A stretch of 64,000 bases of DNA from CAYXDO01 sp964463485. Lineage in GTDB: Bacteria > Myxococcota > Kuafuiibacteriia > Kuafuiibacteriales > Kuafuiibacteriaceae. The stretch is taken from assembly GCA_964463485.1 (NCBI GenBank), contig CAYXDO010000011.1, forward strand, positions 1 through 64,000. Direction: 5' to 3'. Within the stretch, counting starts at the first letter, position 1; every line of letters begins with the position of its first letter. The notes beneath the pieces were generated by a model. That model saw only the letters and a program-made list of their open reading frames with translations. It searched no databases and was not told the origin of the DNA. This document shows, piece after piece, positions 1-9,900 of this stretch. Made by a program: the position numbers and the translations under genes.

Positions 1-143
1 TCGTGGAGGTGGACGAAAACACTCCGCCGATACTCTCAAACTTCAAAAGTGGCACATCTTCGTGAGCATTCCAACGATAGTATGCGACGCGTTCGGACTC
101 ATGGCCAGGCGGATCTGCGCCCGAATGATTCTCGAAGTCACGC

Positions 144-199
144 AATGATTTTCGGGGGTCCAGGGCATCCGGAATGATTTTGGGGTCCAGGGCATCCGG
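144..199. repeat. Near-identical tandem repeat, two copies of 27-29 bp
   Basis: Copy one is 144-172 and copy two 173-199. Both begin with AATGATTTT and end with GTCCAGGGCATCCGG; copy two lacks two bases in the G run. A shorter related start (GAATGATT) occurs at about 123. The function is unknown. Confidence 0.8.
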
Positions 200-203
200 T
201 CCG

Positions 204-294
204 ATTTTCGTTTCGAGTACTCTGGAAGGGGGAGCAAGGGGGTGTGGGAGGAGGTCAGGCTCCCATTTTCGTTTCGAGTACTCTGGAAGGGGGA
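204..294. repeat. Perfect 30-bp direct repeat, spacing 61 bp
   Basis: Positions 204-233 and 265-294 are identical over 30 bases, starting ATTTTCGTTTCGAGTACTC and ending GGAAGGGGGA. The copies are separated by 31 bases of G-rich sequence. Two copies with this spacing do not make a CRISPR array. They may be remnants of a dispersed intergenic repeat. Confidence 0.8.
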
Positions 295-340
295 AGGGAG
301 CGAGGAAGGGGAGGGAGGTCGGGGGGGATGCCCCGTTCAT

Positions 341-2638
341 TCAAAACGTCAGCCCTGGCTGCTCCTGCGCCCGCAACGCCGTCACCGCCGCGAGATTGAC
401 TATGTCCTCAACGCTCGCGTTCTGCTGCAGCACGTTCACCGCACGCTTCATCCCCAAGAGAAGCGGACCCACGACCTCCGCCCCCGCAAACCGCCAGAGC
501 AGCTTGTACGAGATATTCGCGGCGTCGAGACTCGGAAATACGAGTACGTTCGCATCCCCGCTCAACGTCGTGAACGGGAATCGAGCCTCCCGCTCCTCGG
601 CGACCAACGCCGCGTCCACCTGCATCTCTCCATCCATCTCCAAATCGGGTCGCAGCCCCTTCGCAATCTCGACCGCTGTCCTCATCTTGGCCGCCGAGGT
701 CCCAGGTCGCGCTTCCCCAAAGTTCGAGTACGACAGGAAAGCAACTCGCGGTTTGACGTCGAAATACTTGGCAAGATCCGCCGTCGCGATCGCCAACTGC
801 GCCAAATGAGTCGGACTCGGATCCGGTTCGAGCGTGCAGTCCGCGAAGAACTTGAAGTCGCTTCTCGTAATCACGACGTACACGCCGCCAGCGCGCCGGT
901 CAGGCTGCGCACCCACGATTTCGAGGGCGGGACGAACGGCGTGCGCATAACTCTGCGTGAGCCCCGTGATCAAACCGTCGGCCTCTCCCAACTCGACCAT
1001 CATCGCGGCAAAGTACCCTCGCTCGAACATTCGAACGTTGGCCATGTCCTTCGAGACACCATGCCGCTGGCGGAGTTTGAAATAAGCCTCCGCATACCGA
1101 TCGTGCGCCGGCGACTCCTTCGGGTCGATGATCTCCACGCCCCGCAGCTCGTCCTCGAGCCTCCGCTCCACGATCACCTTCATGATCTGAGCGCGCGAGC
1201 CGAGCAACACCGGAGCGCACAACTCCTCGTCGGCCAAGATGCCCGCCGCCTGGATCGTTCGGATGTGGTCACCGTCGTTGAACACGATTCGAGTCTTCTT
1301 CTGCTTGGCCTTCGAGAAGACCGTACTCATCACTTGGTGGCTTCTCGACTGCGACTTGTGGAGCCGCTCCCTGTACGCGTCGAGCTCCACGCTGCAACGC
1401 GCGACGCCGCCGTCCATCGCGGCCTTGGCCACGGCAGGCGCAACCCACAAGAGCACCCGTGGATCAAACGGCTTCGGAATGATATACTCCGGCCCAAAGC
1501 TGAAGCGCTGACCGCCATACGCCCGACTCACCACGTCGGGGACGTCTTCCCGGGCCAGCGCGGCGAGCGCCCGCGCTGCCGCAAGTTTCATCTCCTCCGT
1601 GATTTGCCGCGCCCGAACGTCGAGCGCTCCGCGGAAGATGAACGGAAACCCAAGGACGTTGTTGACCTGGTTCGGATAGTCACTCCTTCCCGTTGCGACG
1701 ATTGCGTCCGGCCTCGCCTCCACCGCGTCAGGGTACGAAATTTCCGGATCGGGATTCGCGAGTGCAAAAACGATGGGTTTGTCGGCCATCGTCTTCAGCA
1801 TCTCCTTGGTGACCAAACCCTTCACCGAAGCCCCGAGAAACACATCGGCCCCAACCATCGCGTCAGCGAGCGTTCGACACTTCGTCTCCCTCACGTACGG
1901 AGCCTTCCACTCGTTGATTCCGTCTCTTCTCTCGGTATGCAACACGCCCCTCGTGTCGACCATGAGCACATTCTCTCGCCGAATCCCGAGACGCACCCAG
2001 AAATTCGTGCAAGCGATCGCCGAAGCCCCGGCGCCGGACACGACCACCCTCAACGAATGAAGCGGCCGCCCCGCAAGCTCCGCGGCGTTGAGTAGCGCCG
2101 CTCCAGAGATGATCGCCGTGCCGTGCTGATCGTCATGGAATACCGGGATCTGCATTTCGCGCTTGAGTCGCTCCTCAATCACGAAGCACTCGGGCGCCTT
2201 GAAGTCTTCGAGGTTGATACCTCCGAAAGTCGGCTCCAACGCCTTGATCACGGTGCAGGCGGTCTCCACGTCCTTCGCGTCGATGTTCAAGTCGAAGACG
2301 TCGATGTCCGCGAACCTCTTGAACAACACCCCCTTGCCTTCCATGACCGGCTTGGCCGCAAACGGCCCGATGTCCCCGAGGCCCAGCACGGCGGTGCCGT
2401 TCGATACGACCGCCACGAGATTTCCACGAGCGGTGTACTTGTACGAGAGATCAGGGTCCTCTGCGATCTCCAGGCAAGGCTCTGCTACCCCAGGCGTGTA
2501 GGCGAGCGAGAGGTCGCGGGCCGTCGCAGTGGGTTTGGTCGGGATGACTTCGATCTTTCCCGGACGACCGCGCGCATGATAATCGAGCGCCTCCTCTCTT
2601 CGAACTTTCTTTACGAGGGGAGTGAAGCTTGTGGCCAT
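341..2638 (-). CDS. maeB: NADP-dependent malic enzyme with C-terminal phosphotransacetylase-like domain (MaeB type)
   Basis: Oxidatively decarboxylates malate to pyruvate in the cytoplasm, supplying NADPH and linking the TCA cycle to pyruvate. The 765-residue product has the two-domain MaeB layout. The malic domain covers roughly residues 1-420, with SLAYTPGVAEPC near 44-55, the substrate-loop motif FHDDQHGTA at 167-175 and a nucleotide-binding GAGASA at 202-207. A PTA-like domain covers about 440-760; in this family it is normally regulatory (acetyl-CoA sensing) rather than catalytic. I chose the ATG that gives MATSFTP because it matches the usual family N terminus; an in-frame ATG nine codons upstream also exists. 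The gene is alone on its strand, 154 bases downstream of the next gene's stop. Confidence 0.93.
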   Translation of the reverse strand: MATSFTPLVKKVRREEALDYHARGRPGKIEVIPTKPTATARDLSLAYTPGVAEPCLEIAEDPDLSYKYTARGNLVAVVSNGTAVLGLGDIGPFAAKPVMEGKGVLFKRFADIDVFDLNIDAKDVETACTVIKALEPTFGGINLEDFKAPECFVIEERLKREMQIPVFHDDQHGTAIISGAALLNAAELAGRPLHSLRVVVSGAGASAIACTNFWVRLGIRRENVLMVDTRGVLHTERRDGINEWKAPYVRETKCRTLADAMVGADVFLGASVKGLVTKEMLKTMADKPIVFALANPDPEISYPDAVEARPDAIVATGRSDYPNQVNNVLGFPFIFRGALDVRARQITEEMKLAAARALAALAREDVPDVVSRAYGGQRFSFGPEYIIPKPFDPRVLLWVAPAVAKAAMDGGVARCSVELDAYRERLHKSQSRSHQVMSTVFSKAKQKKTRIVFNDGDHIRTIQAAGILADEELCAPVLLGSRAQIMKVIVERRLEDELRGVEIIDPKESPAHDRYAEAYFKLRQRHGVSKDMANVRMFERGYFAAMMVELGEADGLITGLTQSYAHAVRPALEIVGAQPDRRAGGVYVVITRSDFKFFADCTLEPDPSPTHLAQLAIATADLAKYFDVKPRVAFLSYSNFGEARPGTSAAKMRTAVEIAKGLRPDLEMDGEMQVDAALVAEEREARFPFTTLSGDANVLVFPSLDAANISYKLLWRFAGAEVVGPLLLGMKRAVNVLQQNASVEDIVNLAAVTALRAQEQPGLTF

Positions 2639-2767
2639 GCCGCGTCCTTGCCCCAATCGCTCCAAAGAGTCGACTGCAAATCATCTCCGTGCGACATCGA
2701 ACCTCATCCGGCAGACTCCACTTCCTCATACCCTGAAATTCGTCAGCACGACCGCGACAACACAAAT

Positions 2768-2803
2768 GGCCGAAGGCTCAGAGGCCGAAGGCTCAGAGGC
2801 CGA
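2768..2803. repeat. 15-bp tandem repeat at the end of the DxGGDDxY lipoprotein gene
   Basis: Units 2768-2782 and 2783-2797 are identical (GGCCGAAGGCTCAGA), followed by a partial third unit to 2803. The repeat straddles the stop codon of the gene on the minus strand (2793-2795), so unit-number change would move the C terminus. Confidence 0.7.
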
Positions 2804-5744
2804 CCTCACCTTCCGCGTCGACCCCGACACCCCGTTCGGTCACCGAAATCTCCGGCTCGAGACTCTGCGACTGAGTCCAAACGCGGTCGTCTCCGGCTAC
2901 ACCGTTGGGCGTTTCATACTCGTCCACGCCGCCTCCATCGATGAACACTCCGAAAAACTCGACCTGGCGGCGGGGCGACCCAGGTCCTCGCAAGTCGGGA
3001 TCCAAAAGCCCTGCTGCGCCCAAGCCATAAGGCGACCTGGTGGAGTACCGATCGTTTCCGGCGCGATCGACCATCAAGCCATTGCCGCTCGCGTTCCCCG
3101 CCCCGAGAGTGATCCGAGCTCCGACGTACTCGTCATCGCCCCCTCCGTCCACGAGAAAGGCCGACGAGAAGTCGTGGCCCGCGCCCAGAGTGACGTTGAT
3201 CGCCGGAATCGTGGCTCCGTAGGTGTCGTCGCCCGACTCATCGAGCAAAAAACCCAGCGCAAAGTGAGCCGCCGCGCCCATCGAATACCAGAGCCCATCG
3301 TACTGATCGGCCCCGCCACGATCTGCCAAAATGCCCGACCCAAACCAATATCCACCTCCACCTCCAAAAACACTCGATGAGTATCGATCGTCTCCTGCCA
3401 AGTCTTCGAGAATACCCAAGCCGCCGGACATGAACGCTCTGCCCTGGTCGTCCCGGCGCCCAAAACCGAAGCCTTGCCCGAGCGACGCGTTGGAGGCCTC
3501 GGGCCGTTGGTCGGACGGATAGAGCGGGTCTCCGCCGAGCGCTGGATCGCCAACATCGAGCTCATACTCGTCGTTGCCCGCGAGATCGAGCAAGACCCCC
3601 ACGCCGCGCGCGAAGCCAAATCCCTGCGCTTCTTGGTACGCCCGGTGACGATCGGCCCCACCTCCGTCGACGATCAGACCGATCCCGAACGTCGCCGCAC
3701 CCTGGCCCGCTGCCTCGGTCTCGTACTCATCGTCGCCTCCGTCGTCGACCAGCACACCGACACCGAAGGCGGCAGCCCCCTGCGACAGTCTGAGGGATCG
3801 ATAGACGTCGTCGCCCCCGCCATAGTCGACCAGCGCCGCGATCCCCGCCCGCGCACCTCCTTGCCTCGGAGTTTCCGAGAGGCTCATGGGTGGGTCGGCC
3901 CGCCGGCCCCCCTGATCACTCGGAAGACGAGCCCCATCTGCCGGCCCGACCTCCGCATAGCCGTAAAAATCGGCTCCCCCGAGATCGAGGAGGAGTGACA
4001 CCGCGTTGGTCGAGGAGGCGTTCCCACCAGCTCCGATCCGATACTCGTCGTCCCCTCCGAGGTCGATGAGTATCGCCCAAGGTCGTGCCCCCACGGTTCG
4101 GTCGTCATACAGCCCAGGCTCCGCGTCGCCGATGCCGATGCGCCCGACCGGAGTGTCGACATCGAAAAGCATCCGAGGTGTCGTCGCGGTCGTCGTCGTC
4201 GGAACCTGCATCATTTGGCCGATGCCGGAGACTTCGATCGCGTCGAGCAAGTCAGCCGCACCGCCATAGAGGCGAGCGTGGCGGATGCCGGACACGAGCG
4301 CGTCGGCGACCCCGGTGGCGCCGACGTTGAGCGCGAACCCATCGGCCCGTGGGGCGATGAAGGCCGCGCCATAGTCATACAGCGCGTCGAGCGACGCCTG
4401 GTCGAAGGCCAACGCGATCTGACGGGCCCGAAGGGCCCTCTCGGCGCCTTCGATCACACGGGATGCGGCGAGCTGCACCTCCAAGGGAACCGTGGCCGCC
4501 GACCCGAGAATCGAAGCCTCGTCGGGAACGCCTCCGGCCGTGCGGACGAAGGAGATGACGGTCGCGGCCAGCGGGTTCGATAAGTCCAAGGGTCGCTCGT
4601 CCACGCGCTCCGCCGGACGATCGAGCGCGACGGCCAAGAGCTCGACGAGTCTCTCGGCCCGGCGGACCGCGGTTCCATCGAGCGCCTCGATCTGAGCGGA
4701 AAGAGATGCTGCCCACCGGGGTCCGGTCCAAGGCTCCGCCAAGATTCCGTTGGTGAAACTCATTCGAAACGGGTCCGAGAGTAGGTCCGAGGCCGACGAG
4801 CTCCACTCCCACGGACTCAGTACGGCGGAGCAGCGGGTGTGACCGAGCTCCGACAACGCGACGGCCAAAAGATCACCCTCCGCGCTCCCGGAGCCGCGGC
4901 AAGAACAACGTGCCGGCAGGCAGAGCGAGCGGCCCGTCTCGTCGAATCGACACTCGCCAGGACAGCTGGCGGAACAGGCAGGCGCGCAAATTCCCGGAAG
5001 CCACGACTCACCCTTCATGCAGCTCAACCCACTCGGGCAGCTGGAATCCGTTGCACAAGGAACCTCGTCCGGACGGCCCTCGCGGCCACACCGCTCCGCT
5101 CCCGACAGAAGCCGCGACAGGCAGACGCGCTCTCCATCGTCTCCCAACTCACACACATGCGTCGCGGGACACGCTCCGTCGGGACACGCGCTCGTGCAAT
5201 AGCCGACGCCGAGCACATCGCCCTGACACACGTCTCGATTGGGGTGGCAGCCGCTCACGTCGCCAAAACAAGGCGTATCGAACAACAAAGGCTCGGCGCA
5301 ATTCGGCAGCGGAGGAACGCAAACCGACGCGGCTCCGATGTCGACGCAACTCATCCCGGCCAAACACGAGTCTGGCGCGTCCGTACACCGATCGACGCAG
5401 AAGTTGGGGCCACCCGCCGAGACACACTCACCCGGACACGCTGCGCCGCAGGGAGAACAAGTCGCGAGCCCGCGCGCGACGCCGACGTCGGGCCCCACCC
5501 AGCCCGCATCCGGAGGCCCGAGGTCCGGCGGTCCCGAATCCGGAGGCTCCTCCGCATCGAGCTGCCCGGCGTCTACCTGAATTGGAAGTGTATCCGGAGC
5601 CATCGCCGCGTCAGCCTCGACGCAGTCCGCGACGCAGGGCACCGGTTCCTCACCCCCACACCCGACTGCCGCGACCAGGCAGAGGACCCAAGCCCATGGC
5701 TGAAGCGGGCACTCGTCGAATCCGCAGCAGATTTTCGAGCTCAC
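2793..5744 (-). CDS. Large lipoprotein: Cys-rich N region and DxGGDDxY-type repeats
   Basis: Predicted exported lipoprotein of 983 residues with no enzyme motif that I recognise. It starts at GTG; a short hydrophobic segment ends in a lipobox-like VAAVGC near residue 29, then an acidic/Pro-rich linker. Residues about 90-290 are Cys-rich with repeated CxxGxxC patterns. A helical region of about 230 residues follows. From about residue 530 to 960 there are many repeats of the form (V/L)DxGGxDxY, for example LIDLGGDDEYRIG, LVDDGGDDEYETE and LVDGGGDDEYVGA, each followed by a Gly/Ala-rich strand. The Asp/Gly pattern suggests a calcium-binding solenoid, but this is inference. It is the downstream-most of three minus-strand genes for exported proteins (62-base gap to the next). 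Confidence 0.8.
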   Translation of the reverse strand: MSSKICCGFDECPLQPWAWVLCLVAAVGCGGEEPVPCVADCVEADAAMAPDTLPIQVDAGQLDAEEPPDSGPPDLGPPDAGWVGPDVGVARGLATCSPCGAACPGECVSAGGPNFCVDRCTDAPDSCLAGMSCVDIGAASVCVPPLPNCAEPLLFDTPCFGDVSGCHPNRDVCQGDVLGVGYCTSACPDGACPATHVCELGDDGERVCLSRLLSGAERCGREGRPDEVPCATDSSCPSGLSCMKGESWLPGICAPACSASCPGECRFDETGRSLCLPARCSCRGSGSAEGDLLAVALSELGHTRCSAVLSPWEWSSSASDLLSDPFRMSFTNGILAEPWTGPRWAASLSAQIEALDGTAVRRAERLVELLAVALDRPAERVDERPLDLSNPLAATVISFVRTAGGVPDEASILGSAATVPLEVQLAASRVIEGAERALRARQIALAFDQASLDALYDYGAAFIAPRADGFALNVGATGVADALVSGIRHARLYGGAADLLDAIEVSGIGQMMQVPTTTTATTPRMLFDVDTPVGRIGIGDAEPGLYDDRTVGARPWAILIDLGGDDEYRIGAGGNASSTNAVSLLLDLGGADFYGYAEVGPADGARLPSDQGGRRADPPMSLSETPRQGGARAGIAALVDYGGGDDVYRSLRLSQGAAAFGVGVLVDDGGDDEYETEAAGQGAATFGIGLIVDGGGADRHRAYQEAQGFGFARGVGVLLDLAGNDEYELDVGDPALGGDPLYPSDQRPEASNASLGQGFGFGRRDDQGRAFMSGGLGILEDLAGDDRYSSSVFGGGGGYWFGSGILADRGGADQYDGLWYSMGAAAHFALGFLLDESGDDTYGATIPAINVTLGAGHDFSSAFLVDGGGDDEYVGARITLGAGNASGNGLMVDRAGNDRYSTRSPYGLGAAGLLDPDLRGPGSPRRQVEFFGVFIDGGGVDEYETPNGVAGDDRVWTQSQSLEPEISVTERGVGVDAEGEVGL

Positions 5745-5806
5745 GAAGCGGTTGTACTACGAATACGGGCCTTCGTCGCCCACCGAGTCGCACCCCGCAC
5801 CGAGAC

Positions 5807-6970
5807 TCACTCGGGCACGATCCGTGTGCCCGAGACCGACGGTCGGAGCAGGACCGGCCGCCGGCTGAACGCTGGGCTCGACCTCCCGATTTGCTCGGCC
5901 ACCGCCTGAGCGAGCGCCGCGTTCCCCGCCCGCGTGAGGTGAATGTTATCTTCCAAAAAGAACTCGGGCCTCGACAACGGCTCGAAGTCCAAGAGAAGCG
6001 CTCCGGATTGCCCCGAGAGATCGCGGTAAATTTGGTTGGTGACTCCGATGGCGGGGTGCCACGGACCGTGACCCATCGTCACGAGGAGGACGCCGATGCC
6101 GTTGGCCTTCGCGGTCGCGACTAGGTTTCGCGTATTTCGACGAAAGTACTTGCCGGTCGCTTGGTCGAGGTTCTCCTGAAAATTGGATGGGTTCGCCTTC
6201 ACCGCGAGCGCGTTGATGTCAGCCGCGAAGGCCTCCGGCCCCTGGAGAACGTAATATCCGTAACGGAGAAAGTAACTCAGCTCGACGAGCTCGACGGTCA
6301 CCGGTGATGGGCTCGGAAACTGCACGATCTTTCGAAACGTCGAAGCATCCGGCATCCCCTCCCCAGCCTTCCTCATCGCGAAGGTGTCGTTCACGCCATC
6401 ATAGGAGACAATCAGGTCGGGCGAGAGCTCGAGCAGCCGAAACTGGAGGTTGATGAGACTCTCCGCGGAGGTCCAACCTGGAGTGCCTGCGTTGATCACC
6501 TCGAATCGGGGCGCCTCGAACCACTCGTTGAGGATCCTCTCGACCTGGGCCGGATAAGTCAGCCTCTCCTCGGGCTCTCCCAGGCCAAAGGTCGTCGAGC
6601 CTCCGACGCACACGATCCGAAACACCCCCGGGGCCTTCAGGGACGTGACTTCGGGCCCTCGAAATCCGAGCGAGTTGACGTAGTGCTGAGGCCTCCCACC
6701 AAAGTAACGTTCGTGATGCCAGAAGGACTCCGGGTTGAGCGTGTAGACCAGGTAGTGGTGCGGGACATAGTTGGACACGAGGTTCGGATCCCATTCCGCG
6801 TCCAGCCGTAGAAACGATCGAATGAGTTTGTCCTCCTCGTCGGAGAATTGGACCAGCCAAGCGACGCGGGCGCTTCCCTCGACGAGCCCCATCCCCAAAC
6901 ACACCGCCACCCCTGCGAAGGCGAGCCGCTTGCGAAGGGGAGTCGCGCCTTTCCGGAGGTTCTCGGCCAT
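5807..6970 (-). CDS. Membrane-anchored SGNH/GDSL-family hydrolase
   Basis: Probable esterase or acetylhydrolase acting at the cell envelope. The 387-residue protein has one N-terminal membrane segment (about 14-31). It carries the SGNH blocks in order: GGSTTFG with nucleophile Ser125, INAGTPGWTS with the oxyanion Gly near 165, YDGVND with Asn194, and DNIHLT with Asp341 and His344. All catalytic residues are present, so activity is likely; the substrate is unknown. Only 7 bases separate its start from the stop of the upstream Ig/FG-GAP lipoprotein gene, so the two are probably co-transcribed. Confidence 0.88.
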   Translation of the reverse strand: MAENLRKGATPLRKRLAFAGVAVCLGMGLVEGSARVAWLVQFSDEEDKLIRSFLRLDAEWDPNLVSNYVPHHYLVYTLNPESFWHHERYFGGRPQHYVNSLGFRGPEVTSLKAPGVFRIVCVGGSTTFGLGEPEERLTYPAQVERILNEWFEAPRFEVINAGTPGWTSAESLINLQFRLLELSPDLIVSYDGVNDTFAMRKAGEGMPDASTFRKIVQFPSPSPVTVELVELSYFLRYGYYVLQGPEAFAADINALAVKANPSNFQENLDQATGKYFRRNTRNLVATAKANGIGVLLVTMGHGPWHPAIGVTNQIYRDLSGQSGALLLDFEPLSRPEFFLEDNIHLTRAGNAALAQAVAEQIGRSSPAFSRRPVLLRPSVSGTRIVPE

Positions 6971-6977
6971 CTCGAGA

Positions 6978-9900
6978 TCAGGGCCGAAGACAGGCAGGCT
7001 GAGTTCCGCGAAAGACCGTTCCGGCGCCCACGAGGCGAGGGGACTGCCGAGGGATCGCTCCAGACGCGTGTACGTTGCCCACGTGGAACGACTGCTGATT
7101 CCAAATGGGAGGCGCCGCCACCCAATTGTCTCCGGTGTTCGAGTACACGGTGATTCCGCCGGGGCCTCCGTCGTTGGCCACGATGATTTCGGCGTGCCCG
7201 TCGAGGTCTACGTCGGCGACGACCGGGACCTCGTAGTTCGTTCGACTCGGACGCGGGGCCAAGTAGATGACTTGGCCCGTCGCGCCCCGAAAGACGTACA
7301 CTTGGCCGAAATCGTTGAGTAGGAGCTCGAAGGCTCCATCCCCTTCGAAGTCGAACGCGCTGATCCCTGGACAACAAGTCGAGTCGCTCGCGGCCGAGCT
7401 CCAGAGCTCCGTCCCATCCCCGTCGTACACGCGAACGAACAACCCATCTGCGACGGCCACCTCGTCGGCGCCGTCTCCGTCGAAATCGGCCAGCACCGGC
7501 AGAGTCGCGGTGGGTCCTCGCGACGGGGGAGAAACGGACCAAGACACCGAACCCAAGTGGTCGATGGCGTGGAGTGTGTTGCCGGTGTCGAGCAGAACGG
7601 ACGGGTGCGTGTCCATGGGGTCCAACCAGCCGACGGACGACCCACCCTCGCCGAGCGCTCGACCCCGATCCATCGCCTGCCATAGCACCGTACCATCCGC
7701 GCGATAGGCCGTGTCCCCTGCGATGACTTCGGGCCGGCCGTCGAGGTCTAGGTCGGCGACGATCGAGTGTGGGCCTCCTCCCGTGGCGCCCAAGGAACGG
7801 TCTCCGCGCCAAACGATTCGACCTTGGTGATCGAAGACCTCGCGCCCCAACACGATCTCCCCAAACCCGTCGCCATCGAGGTCCGCCAGGGAGGGCGCAG
7901 ACGCGTTCCAGAGAATCTCGTTGGGCCAGGAGAAGGGCTCGGACTCCCACAGGACCCGGCCCCTCGGATCAAGGGCCACGAGCGTCCCGGTCGTATAGAG
8001 CCCGAAGAGGCCGGACTGACTAGCGCTCGGCGTTTGCCGCCACTTGGACCCGATGATTTCGGGCACGCCGTCGCCGTCCAAGTCACCCACCGCGAGCTGC
8101 GCAGACTCGGCGAACCGAGGCTCGTCCACGCTCACGAGCTCGGTTCCGTCCTGGCCAGACACGATTCGCAGGATTCCGGGTATGGAGGCCGTCGGATCGA
8201 GGAGGTCGAGCCGATCGAAAGTCGTGAAGATCACCTCCGGAAAATCGTTCTCATCGATACGTCCGTCGAGGTTGTCGTCCGTGAGGTTGGCCACGAGCGG
8301 AGTCATCCAGACGTTCTTGAACGCGGGCTCGAAGGTCGAAGTGCTCCACGCCCAGTCGACGACCGGCGAAAAAGTTTGCGGAGGTAAACACAGCGGGAGC
8401 TGACGCGTGAACCCTTCGCCGGAGATGGGGAGAGTGGTCGGTCCAAGGCAAGCGTCGGAGGTCAGCGTGAGACTGCCTACGGTGGGGTCAGACGTCGTCG
8501 GCGAATAAACGACCTCGATGACCACGGTCTCTCCCGGCCGGACCAGACCGGGCTCCGCGCGAACCGATAGGTCGGCTCCGGAGATTGCGACATTCGAGAG
8601 ATCTACGGCAGCGACGCCGGCGTTCACACACACGACCCGAATCGGTTTGGAGGTCGCCACCGCGGTCGGCCCGAACTCGATCGTGGCCGGCGCGCAATCG
8701 AGGATTTTGTCGCAGTCGGGTACGGTGCCTCCAGTCAGCCGAACGCTGGGTTGGGAGAGATCGCTCGAGAGAACGTCGACGACCCCGAAGTGCGGACCTG
8801 GGCTCAGCGGAGTGTATCGAACTCTCACGATCTCGGAGGCCCCGGCGGGCAGCCGAGTCGGAACGACCGGGCCGGACACGATGGAGAAGTTGCGCCGAGA
8901 CGTGGGCGACAAGACCAGGCCTCGAAGGTCCACGGCCACGGAGCCGCAGCTTTCGATCGAGAAAGGGAGCTCGGCGGATTGCCCGACGGCGATGACGCCG
9001 AAATCGAGCTCGGGAGGGGACACACAAAGGCGTGCGTCTGCCCCCACACCGGAGAGGGCCACCGAAAGCGTCTCCGTGTTCCCGCCAGCGGTCACCGAAA
9101 TCAGCAGAGTGTCGTAGTGGGGTCCGGCCTGAGTGGGTTGGAAGTCGACATCGATCGAACCACGGAGGCCGGGAAGTACGAACGGAAGCGTCGGGCCCTG
9201 GGCAGAAAAAGACGGGCTTCCGTTGGCGAGCCGCACTCCAGAGATTCGGCAGGTGACTTCCCCGAAATTCCTGAGTCTGACGGTCCGCCGATCCGTCGAG
9301 CCGATCGCGTGAGGACCGAAGCTCACCACCGTGGGATCGAGGTCGAGCGCGCAGCCCGAAGGCTCCGTCGTGTTCCCGAGCAGATCTACGGGATGGGGAC
9401 CGCCGAGGTCTTCGATGATGAGCGTTCCTTGCTCGGTGGCAGCAGCGGTCGAGGTCGGCGCGAAGGTCACCGAAAGAGTTCGAGCGTCGCCGGAGGCAAG
9501 GGCGAAGGGACCGACCGGCGACGGCAGCGAGAAGGATGGGGCACCGGAGACCGCTACCGAAGTGATTTGGCAGCTCTCCGATCCCTGGTTGGCGACGAGC
9601 ACGGACTTGGTCGAGCTCTGGCCAGCCGGGGTGCCGGGGAAGGTCAGGCGGTCGGGCGCGACGATCAAGTCACAGGGCGGTGCAACTCGGCCGACCAACG
9701 CGAAGTAGCCGTCGGGTGCGCCGAGCGCGCTCGACGAGGCGTGAATGAAACCCTCTTTGCGCCCGAGACTGCTGGAGCGGAGAGTAACGGGAAGCTCGAC
9801 GGAGTCTCCGGGAGCCAGAGTTCGAGAGCCGATCGGTAGGATCGAGAATCCGGGGTCGGACGGATGGAGAGCTTCGCTCGAGACCTCGACGAGCGTGAGC

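Larger units (their letters stand above)
1..340. other. Non-coding stretch with short repeats
   Basis: No convincing gene is visible here. The open frames in this stretch overlap one another and are built from repeats and G-rich sequence. The region lies downstream of the malic enzyme gene, whose stop is at 341. It carries two families of direct repeats, listed separately, followed by a purine-rich GGGGA/GGGAG tract at about 225-330. I see no clear hairpin with a T tract. Confidence 0.6.

Noticed and set aside
144..294. CRISPR array
   Set aside because: Only two copies of each repeat, unequal spacing, repeats partly coincide with the spacers, and no cas gene nearby.
242..2095. Long plus-strand open frame over the malic enzyme gene
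   Set aside because: It is antisense to a clear MaeB gene with conserved motifs. Its product is Arg-rich with no domain, as expected for the opposite strand of GC-rich coding sequence.
4910..6124. Plus-strand open frame opposite the DxGGDDxY lipoprotein and SGNH genes
   Set aside because: Arg/Pro/His-rich composition and antisense to motif-bearing genes.
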